A stretch of 8,186 nucleotides of DNA from Lachnospiraceae bacterium (GTDB taxonomy: Bacteria; Bacillota; Clostridia; Lachnospirales; Lachnospiraceae), in the NCBI GenBank assembly GCA_014804225.1, contig JAAVAF010000039.1, positions 25,926-34,111 of the forward strand, in the 5' to 3' direction. A model generated the notes under the pieces. The model saw only the letters and a list, made by a program, of their open reading frames with translations, searched no databases and was not told the DNA's origin. The position numbers were made by a program, and so were the translations under genes. Positions 1 through 6,644 of the stretch are shown piece by piece (the stretch's first letter is position 1; every line of letters begins with the position of its first letter).

Positions 1-245
1 ATTGTAAGAATTTTATCAGAAACAAGCACTGCATGATTATGATGAATCTTCAGCACGCGCCACACAATCGGCTCGTTAAGATATGTTCCAAATATTACCT
101 CGTCACCAAGGGATAATCGCTCAAGCTCTTTCTGCCTTGCCCTGTACCCCAATACCAACAGCAGCATTACTACAATCGCCCCAAAATAGACAAAGTCTGT
201 CGGTTTTATATACTTTTTTTTCTTGTTATTCTTTTCTCTTTCCAT
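1..245 (-). CDS. Membrane-anchored DUF6273-like protein, N-terminal part (truncated by window edge)
   Basis: The first 81 codons are visible from an ATG at 245-243; the frame is still open at position 1, so the C-terminus lies outside the window. The N-terminus is strongly basic (residues 4-14, KNNKKKK core) and is followed by a hydrophobic segment at about residues 18-34, which by the positive-inside rule suggests a single-pass anchor with the rest outside the cell. After a short charged linker (RARQKELER) comes LGDEVIFGTYLNEPIVWRVL and then LVSDKIL. The pattern 'GD.V.FG.Y...PI.WRVL......LVSDKIL' resembles the start of DUF6273 domains common in Clostridia; their function is not established. 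The ATG lies 5 nt after the stop of the thioesterase gene and has no recognisable Shine-Dalgarno sequence of its own, so translation probably depends on the upstream gene. It is inferred to be co-transcribed with that gene. The DUF6273 assignment rests on a short stretch. Confidence 0.65.
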   Translation of the reverse strand, partial: MEREKNNKKKKYIKPTDFVYFGAIVVMLLLVLGYRARQKELERLSLGDEVIFGTYLNEPIVWRVLKIHHNHAVLVSDKILT

Positions 246-250
246 AATAA

Positions 251-646
251 TTACACTGCAAATCCGTTCGAGGTCATATGTGCGACCTGACTCCCTAGTT
301 CATCCGTTATCTCTACCGTATAATAACAGGTCGTTCTCCCAGACCTGATTTTTTTCGCCTCCGCAATCAGCGTGTTTCCTTTTGCCTTTCCGAGAAAAGT
401 GATTGATGCATTCAGCGACACCACGGGATTTTGCTGCCAGTTTGCTGCCACTGCAAATGTAAAATCCGCAAGTGTAAAAATGGCTCCCCCCATTACTGCA
501 CCGAGTGCATTTTTGTGATCGTCGGTAATCGGCATGGAACATTTCGCGTATCCATCCGCCACCGCCTCTATGAAAGCCCCGTTTACTGTGGCAAAACGGT
601 CATGTGAAAAGCGTTTTCGGATTTCGTTTAGTTCTTGTGTTTCCAT
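251..646 (-). CDS. PaaI-type hotdog-fold acyl-CoA thioesterase
   Basis: This complete 131-residue protein has the usual length of the PaaI/YbgC-like single-hotdog thioesterases, which hydrolyse acyl-CoA or aryl-CoA thioesters in the cytoplasm, normally as tetramers. The signature block is at residues 46-63: N46, then M52-G53-G54, then LAD with D61, followed by an alanine-rich helix (FAVAAN). In PaaI enzymes this block reads roughly N..G..HGG....LAD, and the Asp is the proposed catalytic carboxylate. Here the Asp is kept but the His of HGG is Met. The C-terminal half (SLNASITFLGKAKG, then the EAKKIRSGRTTCYYTVEITDE stretch) fits the remaining hotdog strands. The ATG at 646-644 is preceded by AGGGGAAGG at 660-652, 5 nt away, which supports this start. 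The gene is first in a minus-strand pair with the membrane protein and is divergent from carB. The substrate cannot be told from sequence. Confidence 0.85.
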   Translation of the reverse strand: METQELNEIRKRFSHDRFATVNGAFIEAVADGYAKCSMPITDDHKNALGAVMGGAIFTLADFTFAVAANWQQNPVVSLNASITFLGKAKGNTLIAEAKKIRSGRTTCYYTVEITDELGSQVAHMTSNGFAV

Positions 647-691
647 CTGAGCCTTCCCCTTTTTCTCTCATTTCACCAAACCTTTTTATTC

Positions 692-697
692 ATTATA
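692..697 (-). promoter_or_regulatory. Candidate -10 element for the thioesterase gene
   Basis: The minus strand reads TATAAT at 697-692, about 45 nt upstream of the thioesterase ATG, which would give a 5' leader of roughly 40 nt. A second TATAAT on the same strand lies at 708-703. No good TTGACA-like -35 is seen at 16-18 nt for either. Because the region is very AT-rich, chance matches are likely. Confidence 0.35.
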
Positions 698-781
698 ACA
701 TAATTATATCTTTAATCTATAAAATTCATATAAACATAAAAAATTTTTCAATAATGTATAGGTATTTTTCCAAAAATCCTA

Positions 782-787
782 TATAAT
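782..787 (+). promoter_or_regulatory. Candidate -10 element for the plus-strand carB
   Basis: A perfect TATAAT lies 41 nt before the carB start codon. Transcription would begin near 793-796, giving a leader of about 35 nt. That leaves no room for a PyrR-type attenuator, a T-box or a riboswitch. The -35 position at 17-nt spacing reads TAGGTA, a poor match, so the promoter would be weak or activator-dependent if this -10 is real. Confidence 0.5.
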
Positions 788-818
788 GGATAAAGGTAAT
801 ATTTTATACGACAAGAAT

Positions 819-823
819 GGAGG
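819..823 (+). promoter_or_regulatory. Shine-Dalgarno GGAGG that fixes the carB start
   Basis: GGAGG ends 5 nt before the ATG at 829. An in-frame ATG at 817 overlaps this site and has no ribosome binding site of its own. The ATG at 829 also gives the family-typical N-terminus MPKR.D, so 829 is the better start. Confidence 0.85.
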
Positions 824-828
824 TTTTT

Positions 829-3800
829 ATGCCAAAAAGAAATGATATCAATAAAGTCCTAATCATTGGATCAGGTCCGATTATTATCGGTCAGGCATGT
901 GAATTTGACTACTCAGGAACACAAGCGTGCAAAGCGCTGCGCAAGCTCGGTTATGAAATCGTACTTGTAAACTCAAATCCCGCAACCATCATGACCGACC
1001 CCGAGATTGCTGATGTAACTTACATTGAGCCACTCAATGTAAAGCGTTTGGAACAGATCATCGCCAAGGAGCGCCCCGACGCGCTGCTGCCAAATCTAGG
1101 CGGACAATCGGGCTTAAACTTGTGCGCAGAGCTTGCAAAAGAAGGTATTCTTGACAAATATAACGTAAAAGTTATCGGTGTACAGGTCGACGCGATTGAG
1201 CGCGGTGAGGACCGCATCGAATTTAAAAAATCAATGGACGCAATTGGCATTGAAATGGCAAGAAGCGAAGTTTCCTACAGCGTTGAGGAAGCCCTTGCCA
1301 TCGCAGACAGGCTCGGTTATCCTGTCGTGCTGCGCCCTGCTTATACTATGGGCGGTGCCGGCGGCGGACTTGTATATAATAAAGAGGAATTAAAGACCGT
1401 TTGCGCTCGTGGGCTTCAGGCAAGCCTTGTCGGTCAGGTGCTCGTTGAGGAATCAATTCTTGGCTGGGAAGAGTTGGAGCTTGAGGTTGTCCGTGATGCG
1501 GAAGGCAATATGATCACGGTCTGCTTTATCGAAAATATTGACCCACTCGGTGTACATACTGGTGACTCTTTCTGCTCTGCCCCAATGCTCACCATATCCG
1601 AAGAACTGCAAAAGAGACTTCAGGAACAAGCATATCGTATTGTTGACTCCGTGCAAGTGATTGGTGGAACAAATGTTCAATTTGCACATGACCCGGTTTC
1701 CGACCGTGTTGTCGTGATTGAAATCAACCCGAGAACTTCACGCTCGTCTGCGCTCGCATCAAAGGCAACCGGTTTTCCGATTGCGCTTGTTTCAGCGATG
1801 CTTGCAGCCGGTCTTACTTTAAAAGATATAGAATGCGGCAAGTATGGTACATTAGACAAGTATGTTCCCGACGGTGACTATGTGGTTATCAAGTTTGCAC
1901 GTTGGGCATTTGAAAAATTCAAGGGCGTCGAGGACAAGCTTGGCACACAGATGCGCGCTGTCGGAGAAGTCATGAGCATCGGAAAAACTTATAAGGAAGC
2001 ATTTCAGAAAGCGATCAGAAGTCTGGAAACGGGTCGTTACGGACTGGGCTATGCAAAGGATTATCACAGCAAATCAAAAGAAGAGCTTCTGCGTATGCTT
2101 GCACATCCTTCCAGCGACCGCCACTTCATTATGTATGAAGCACTTCGAAAAGGTGCGTCCGTCGATGAAATTTTTGACATTACAAAAGTAAAACACTATT
2201 TTGTGGAGCAGATGAAAGAACTTGTCGAGGAGGAAGAGGCACTCGCAAAATCAAAGGGCTCGCTTCCTGCGGATAAAGCGTTGATATCCGCAAAGAAAAA
2301 CGGATTTTCCGATAAATATTTGAGCCAGATTTTAAGTATTCCGGAAGCAGATATCCGAAACAAACGGATCGAACTTGGCGTTGTAGAGGCTTGGGAAGGC
2401 GTGCACGTAAGCGGTACACCGGACAGCGCATACTATTACTCTACCTATAACGCAGAGGATAAAAATCCTGTAAACACAGATAAGCCAAAGATTATGATTT
2501 TGGGCGGCGGTCCAAACCGTATCGGTCAGGGTATCGAATTTGACTACTGCTGCGTACATGCTTCGCTCGCATTAAAGCAGCTCGGTTTTGAAACAATTAT
2601 CGTAAACTGCAATCCCGAAACGGTATCTACTGACTATGATACTTCTGACAAGCTTTACTTTGAGCCGCTCACGCTTGAAGATGTACTTAGCATTTATAAT
2701 AAGGAAAAGCCACTCGGTGTCATTGCACAGTTTGGCGGACAGACGCCGCTTAATCTTGCATCAGAGCTCGAACAAAACGGTGTAAAAATCCTCGGCACCC
2801 CGCCTTCGGTCATTGACCTCGCTGAGGATCGCGACCAATTCCGTGCGATGATGGACAAGCTCGAAATCCCGATGCCTGAATCCGGCATGGCTACCACGGT
2901 TGAGGAAGCACTTGAAATTGCCGCAAAAATCGGATATCCTGTTATGGTTCGCCCATCATATGTGCTCGGCGGACGCGGCATGGAAGTTGTCTACGATGAC
3001 GAGAGCATGACCGGCTATATGCAGGCTGCTGTCGGTGTGACTCCTGACAGACCGATTTTGATTGATCGTTTCCTTAATCATGCGTTGGAGTGTGAGGCGG
3101 ACGCGATCAGCGATGGTACGCATGCATTTGTACCTGCCGTTATGGAGCATATCGAGCTTGCAGGCGTACATTCCGGTGACTCAGCATGCATTATTCCTTC
3201 CGTACACATTTCCGAAGAGAATGTTGCTACAATCAAAGAATATACGAAGAAAATTGCAGAGGAAATGCATGTAAAGGGTCTTATGAACATGCAGTACGCT
3301 ATCGAAAACGGCAAGGTTTATGTCCTTGAAGCCAACCCGCGGGCATCGCGTACTGTACCGCTCGTATCCAAAGTATGTAATATTCGCATGGTTCCACTTG
3401 CAACAGACATCATTACATCGGAAATTACCGGACGTCCTTCACCGGTGCCTGCACTTAAGGAAAAGGATATTCCCTATTATGGCGTAAAAGAAGCCGTATT
3501 TCCGTTTAATATGTTCCCTGAAGTTGATCCCGTACTCGGACCGGAAATGCGCTCGACAGGTGAAGTCCTTGGTCTGTCACCGTATTACGGCGAGGCATTT
3601 TATAAAGCGCAGGAGGCAACCCAGACACAGCTTCCGCTTAGCGGTACCGTGCTGATTTCTGTTAATCATAAGGATAAACCTGAAGTTGTCGAAATCGCCA
3701 AACTTTTTGATGAAGCAGGTTTCCAAATTCTTGCCACAGGCGGTACATTTGATGCCATTACAGAGGCAGGAATCGCCGCAAAAAAAGTCAACAAGCTCTA

Positions 3801-4056
3801 CGAAGGCAGACCGAATATTCTTGATTTGATTACAAACGGGGATATCGACCTCATTGTGAACTCCCCTGTCGGAAAAGACAGTGTACACGATGACAGCTAC
3901 TTAAGAAAGGCTGCAATTAAGGCAAGAGTGCCTTATGTGACAACCATCGCTGCTGCAAGGGCAACTGTAAAAGGAATTTTATATTTGCAGAAAAACGGAA
4001 ATGCAGACGTGAAATCATTACAGCTTTTGCATAGTGAAATTAAAGATAAACAATAA
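829..4056 (+). CDS. carB: Carbamoyl phosphate synthetase large subunit (complete, ornithine-site-intact type)
   Basis: This is a 1075-residue CarB, close to the 1073 of E. coli. With CarA it makes carbamoyl phosphate from bicarbonate, ATP and glutamine-derived ammonia, for arginine and pyrimidine synthesis in the cytoplasm. Layout: N-terminal carboxyphosphate synthetase with the GSGPIIIGQACEFDYSG motif, R169, the GGAGGG loop (175-180) and the metal/ATP set E298-N300-R302 (EINPR); an oligomerisation domain at about 400-550; a second synthetase from about 552 (GGGPNRIGQGIEFDYCC) with R708, LGGRGM (713-718) and E834-N836-R838; and a C-terminal MGS-like allosteric domain from about 935. E. coli ornithine residues E783, D791 and E892 correspond to E776, D784 and E888. 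Nucleotide-site residues T974, T977, K993 and N1015 correspond to T970, T973, K989 and N1011. It stands alone with its own promoter: no carA is next to it, its left neighbour is divergent, and argS is convergent. The second half reads more like Proteobacterial CarB than the minus-strand copy in this window. No frameshift or missing catalytic residue is seen. Confidence 0.97.
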   Translation: MPKRNDINKVLIIGSGPIIIGQACEFDYSGTQACKALRKLGYEIVLVNSNPATIMTDPEIADVTYIEPLNVKRLEQIIAKERPDALLPNLGGQSGLNLCAELAKEGILDKYNVKVIGVQVDAIERGEDRIEFKKSMDAIGIEMARSEVSYSVEEALAIADRLGYPVVLRPAYTMGGAGGGLVYNKEELKTVCARGLQASLVGQVLVEESILGWEELELEVVRDAEGNMITVCFIENIDPLGVHTGDSFCSAPMLTISEELQKRLQEQAYRIVDSVQVIGGTNVQFAHDPVSDRVVVIEINPRTSRSSALASKATGFPIALVSAMLAAGLTLKDIECGKYGTLDKYVPDGDYVVIKFARWAFEKFKGVEDKLGTQMRAVGEVMSIGKTYKEAFQKAIRSLETGRYGLGYAKDYHSKSKEELLRMLAHPSSDRHFIMYEALRKGASVDEIFDITKVKHYFVEQMKELVEEEEALAKSKGSLPADKALISAKKNGFSDKYLSQILSIPEADIRNKRIELGVVEAWEGVHVSGTPDSAYYYSTYNAEDKNPVNTDKPKIMILGGGPNRIGQGIEFDYCCVHASLALKQLGFETIIVNCNPETVSTDYDTSDKLYFEPLTLEDVLSIYNKEKPLGVIAQFGGQTPLNLASELEQNGVKILGTPPSVIDLAEDRDQFRAMMDKLEIPMPESGMATTVEEALEIAAKIGYPVMVRPSYVLGGRGMEVVYDDESMTGYMQAAVGVTPDRPILIDRFLNHALECEADAISDGTHAFVPAVMEHIELAGVHSGDSACIIPSVHISEENVATIKEYTKKIAEEMHVKGLMNMQYAIENGKVYVLEANPRASRTVPLVSKVCNIRMVPLATDIITSEITGRPSPVPALKEKDIPYYGVKEAVFPFNMFPEVDPVLGPEMRSTGEVLGLSPYYGEAFYKAQEATQTQLPLSGTVLISVNHKDKPEVVEIAKLFDEAGFQILATGGTFDAITEAGIAAKKVNKLYEGRPNILDLITNGDIDLIVNSPVGKDSVHDDSYLRKAAIKARVPYVTTIAAARATVKGILYLQKNGNADVKSLQLLHSEIKDKQ

Positions 4057-4091
4057 GTGAAAAAAAAATCAAAAACTAAATCATTCCACAT

Positions 4092-4120
4092 AAAAAATGC
4101 CTGTTTTACAGGCATTTTTT
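4092..4120. terminator. Bidirectional intrinsic terminator between carB and argS
   Basis: TGCCTGT (4098-4104) and ACAGGCA (4108-4114) form a GC-containing stem with a 3-nt T loop. It is flanked by six A (4092-4097) on the left and six T (4115-4120) on the right, which extend the stem. The A/T flanks give a U-tract on either strand, so it can end both carB (stop 36 nt upstream) and the convergent argS. Confidence 0.9.
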
Positions 4121-4121
4121 G

Positions 4122-4188
4122 AGGGTGAAACATAGAAGTTCTTTGCGAAGCAGCCTTTGCTGCGAGCATTAGAACTTCTTTTCACCCT
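4122..4188. repeat. Compound inverted repeat overlapping the argS stop codon
   Basis: Three nested pairs are visible. Outer: AGGGTGAAA (4122-4130) with TTTCACCCT (4180-4188). Middle: AGAAGTTCT (4134-4142) with AGAACTTCT (4171-4179). Inner: GCAGC (4150-4154) with GCTGC (4159-4163) around a CTTT loop. The outer and middle arms are contiguous on the right and separated only by CAT on the left, so the structure is an 18-bp stem with a 3-nt bulge, topped by an internal loop and a small hairpin. Its right end contains the argS stop codon (TAG at 4189-4187). There is no adjacent T-run of its own. It could be an mRNA 3'-end structure, a dispersed palindromic repeat of the REP or MITE sort, or part of a double terminator. 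No transposase or target-site duplication is seen. Confidence 0.7.
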
Positions 4189-5959
4189 ACATTCTTTCCG
4201 GCGCGGAAAATCCAAGCAAATCAATCGACGTTTCTAACACATCACGCGTAAGTGCAAGAAGTGCTATCCAACCAGCTTTCTTTTCTTCATCTTCCTCACC
4301 AAGAATTTTCGTTTCATGGTAGAAATGGTTGAAGGCATTGGCAAGATTATAGATGTAAGCACAAATTTTATGCGGTGCCGTTTCGTCATAAGCTGCCTCG
4401 ATACTTGTATTGTATCCGGAAAGCGCAAGCATAAGCTGTTTTTCGCTGTCGTTTACAGGTGCCTTGATATCAGAACGCACTGCCTCCAAATCTACACCGT
4501 TTTCCTGATACTTTGCAAGGATAGATTTAATCCGCACAATCGTATAAAGAATATACGGACCGGTATCTCCCTCAGAGGAAGTAAAGCGGTCAATATCAAA
4601 AATATAATCCTTGCTTGCCTGATTTGACAAATCACCGTATTTCAGCGCTGCAAGGGCTACCACTTCTGCTGTCTGCCTTGCCTCCTCATCTTCCACGCCG
4701 CGATTCTCCGTAATCTTTCGAAGCATCTCGTCATTAATCTCTTTGATGAGGTTTTCCAAACGCATCACGCCGCCGTCACGCGTCTTAAACGGCTTTCCGT
4801 CTTTGCCGTTCATCGTGCCAAATCCAATAAACAATAACTCTGTTTCCGGTTTTACCAGCTTTGTCTTTCGCGCGCACCTAAACACTTGTTCGAAATAAAG
4901 TTCCTGCCGTTTGTCCGTCATATAGACAATCTTATCCGGCTTGTTCTGCTCCATACGCATCATAATGGTAGCAAGATCCGTGGTATTGTAAAGTGCGGCT
5001 CCGTCTGACTTTAAGATCATGCACGGAGGCATTTCCTTTGTGTCGGTTTCCTCCTTCACATCTACCACAAGCGCACCCTCGCTCAAATACGCATAACCGC
5101 CCTTTTTCATATAGTCCACCATTTCCGGTATCAGATCATGTACGGTTGACTCGCCATTCCATAAATCAAATTCCGTTTTTAATTTATCATAAATCTTTTT
5201 TAAATCCGTAACAGACACGTCAATAATATGATTCCAAAGCGCACGATATCCTCTTACACCGCTTTGCAGTTTAAAAGTACACTCCATAGCGGCCGCCTTA
5301 TATTCGGGGTCCTCTTTGGAACGCTTACTTGCGAACGGATAAATTTCCTCAAGCTCCGAAACCGTAAATGGCGGCTCTGTCGGATACTCGCCCGTATAGT
5401 TCTCATCAAAATATACAAGGTCAGGTTTCCGAACCTTTAACTCATAAATTGTCAGTCCCATTGGCTGTCCCCAATCGCCAAGATGAACGTCACCAGTTAC
5501 ATGATGCCCCAGATAACGCGAAATCCGTTTCACACTCTCTCCGATAATTGCGGAACGAAGGTGTCCTACATGAAGCGGCTTTGCCACATTGGCTCCGCCA
5601 TAATCAATCACAATATTAATCGGATTTTGAGCCTCCTCAAGACCATATTTTTCCTCAGCGCGCATACCTTTTACATATTCGCCCACAAATGTGTCTTTTA
5701 AAATCAAATTCAAAAATCCCGGGGCAACTGCTTCCACCTTTTCAAATACATTGCTGTCTGTAAGCTTTGCAGCCACATCATTTGCAATCATAAGCGGCGC
5801 TTTTTTATACTGCTTTGCCCCTGCCATCGCACCGTTACACTGGTATTCGCAAAGATCCGGACGGTTCGAAGGCGCAACTTTTCCAAGTTCACGCTCATAG
5901 CCCGCTGCCGCAAAAGCGTCCTTCATTTCCTCCGAAATCAAATCTAATAACTTTTTCAT
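4187..5959 (-). CDS. argS: Arginine--tRNA ligase
   Basis: This class I synthetase attaches arginine to tRNA-Arg in the cytoplasm. The 590-residue protein is full length for the family (E. coli 577) and ends in the conserved-looking APERM. Visible parts: an N-terminal tRNA-binding (Add-1) domain at about 1-85; GANVAKPLHVGHLRS at 122-136, with HVGH as the HIGH motif; LGDWGQPMG at 160-168; SDGAALYNTTDLA at 318-330; KPFKTRDGG at 389-397, in place of a canonical KMSKS as is usual in many ArgRS; and the helical DALR anticodon-binding domain from about 468, including YIYNLANAFNHFYHE at 535-549. The ATG at 5959-5957 overlaps the queH stop (ATGA). No strong Shine-Dalgarno lies close to it, so translational coupling to queH is inferred. 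No T-box leader can be present, since the gene has no leader of its own here. The stop lies in an inverted repeat and transcription probably ends at the hairpin at 4092-4120. Confidence 0.97.
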   Translation of the reverse strand: MKKLLDLISEEMKDAFAAAGYERELGKVAPSNRPDLCEYQCNGAMAGAKQYKKAPLMIANDVAAKLTDSNVFEKVEAVAPGFLNLILKDTFVGEYVKGMRAEEKYGLEEAQNPINIVIDYGGANVAKPLHVGHLRSAIIGESVKRISRYLGHHVTGDVHLGDWGQPMGLTIYELKVRKPDLVYFDENYTGEYPTEPPFTVSELEEIYPFASKRSKEDPEYKAAAMECTFKLQSGVRGYRALWNHIIDVSVTDLKKIYDKLKTEFDLWNGESTVHDLIPEMVDYMKKGGYAYLSEGALVVDVKEETDTKEMPPCMILKSDGAALYNTTDLATIMMRMEQNKPDKIVYMTDKRQELYFEQVFRCARKTKLVKPETELLFIGFGTMNGKDGKPFKTRDGGVMRLENLIKEINDEMLRKITENRGVEDEEARQTAEVVALAALKYGDLSNQASKDYIFDIDRFTSSEGDTGPYILYTIVRIKSILAKYQENGVDLEAVRSDIKAPVNDSEKQLMLALSGYNTSIEAAYDETAPHKICAYIYNLANAFNHFYHETKILGEEDEEKKAGWIALLALTRDVLETSIDLLGFSAPERM

Positions 5960-6612
5960 GTCATTTTTAATTGCTGTTTTCTTTCCCGTTCTTTCTTGGA
6001 ATACACACAGCCACAGTAATCCTGTCTATATAAATGATACTCTGCGGAAAGCTCTATGGAACGTTTATATCCGTTTTTCTTCTTAAAGTCAGACACAAGC
6101 CATTCTACCTGATATTCGTCTGCAAGCTGCTCCCCTATCTCGTTTAACTTTCTCGCATTTTTCAGCGGACTGATTGAAAGAGTCGTGCAAAAATAATCAT
6201 AATTACCGTCTAATGCCTGTTGTGCCGTCTTTCTAAGGCGAAGTTCATAGCACAAAAAGCACCGCTCTCCACCCTCGGGACATTCATCCAATCCCGCCGC
6301 CATATCATAAAACACTTCAGGCTCATAATCTCCCTCCACTACATCGATAGGATATCCTGTTTCCTGACGGTTGTATGCATCAATCAAACGCTTTTGCTCT
6401 GCGACGCGCTTTTGATACTCTTGTGCAAACGAAATATTCGGGTTGTAATAGAAAACCGTTATCCGAAAATAATTCCTCAAATATTCTAACACATAACTGC
6501 TGCACGGTGCGCAGCAACTATGCAGAAAAAGGCGTTTTCCAACCGCTCGATTGTCCACCATGCCGTCTAACAGCTTATCCAACTCCCGCTGAAAATTTCT
6601 TGCGTTCCCCAC
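5956..6612 (-). CDS. queH: Epoxyqueuosine reductase QueH (DUF208 family)
   Basis: QueH carries out the last step of queuosine synthesis, reducing epoxyqueuosine to queuosine at wobble position 34 of tRNAs with GUN anticodons. It is the iron-sulfur alternative to cobalamin-dependent QueG. The 218-residue protein shows the family's cysteine layout: HSCCAPCSSYVLEYL with C33, C34 and C37; C111; RCFLCYELRL with C118 and C121; C142 in the FCTTLSISP block; and YRQDYCGCVYS with C200 and C202 near the C-terminus. The N-terminal NFQRELDK before the CC motif is typical of clostridial members and supports the chosen GTG start (6612-6610); an in-frame stop lies three codons upstream and the next ATG (codon 18) would remove that segment. 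The Shine-Dalgarno (6629-6625) is 12 nt away. It lies 32 nt after the second carB and overlaps argS by 4 nt, so the three are probably one transcript. Confidence 0.93.
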   Translation of the reverse strand: MGNARNFQRELDKLLDGMVDNRAVGKRLFLHSCCAPCSSYVLEYLRNYFRITVFYYNPNISFAQEYQKRVAEQKRLIDAYNRQETGYPIDVVEGDYEPEVFYDMAAGLDECPEGGERCFLCYELRLRKTAQQALDGNYDYFCTTLSISPLKNARKLNEIGEQLADEYQVEWLVSDFKKKNGYKRSIELSAEYHLYRQDYCGCVYSKKERERKQQLKMT

Positions 6613-6624
6613 CTTTTTTTAAAG

Positions 6625-6629
6625 CCTCC
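6625..6629 (-). promoter_or_regulatory. Shine-Dalgarno GGAGG for queH with long A-rich spacer
   Basis: On the minus strand GGAGG (6629-6625) is followed by a 12-nt spacer containing seven A in a row (6620-6614) and then GTG. The spacing is longer than the usual 5-9 nt and the start codon is not ATG, which together suggest modest translation. It lies between the carB stop and queH, so queH has its own entry site. Confidence 0.65.
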
Positions 6630-6644
6630 GTTTATAAAAACTCT

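Noticed and set aside
604..786. Plus-strand reading frame of 60 codons across the divergent promoter region
   Set aside because: It overlaps the start of the thioesterase gene and AT-rich promoter DNA, has no Shine-Dalgarno sequence, and its product resembles nothing.
817..828. Alternative carB start four codons upstream (ATG at 817)
   Set aside because: This ATG overlaps the GGAGG that serves the ATG at 829 and has no ribosome binding site itself; MPKR is the usual CarB N-terminus.
647..828. Leader regulatory RNA (PyrR attenuator, T-box or riboswitch) upstream of the plus-strand carB
   Set aside because: The probable leader is only about 35 nt and shows no hairpin or terminator before the start codon.
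4316..4627. Plus-strand reading frames of about 70-100 codons inside argS, queH and both carB genes, and similar antisense frames
   Set aside because: They lie wholly within confidently identified genes, lack ribosome binding sites and encode protein of no recognisable character; they are shadows of the coding strand.
4769..4795. Missing KMSKS motif in ArgRS as a sign of inactivation
   Set aside because: Many active ArgRS, including that of E. coli, have a KPFKTR-type sequence at this place; the rest of the protein is intact.
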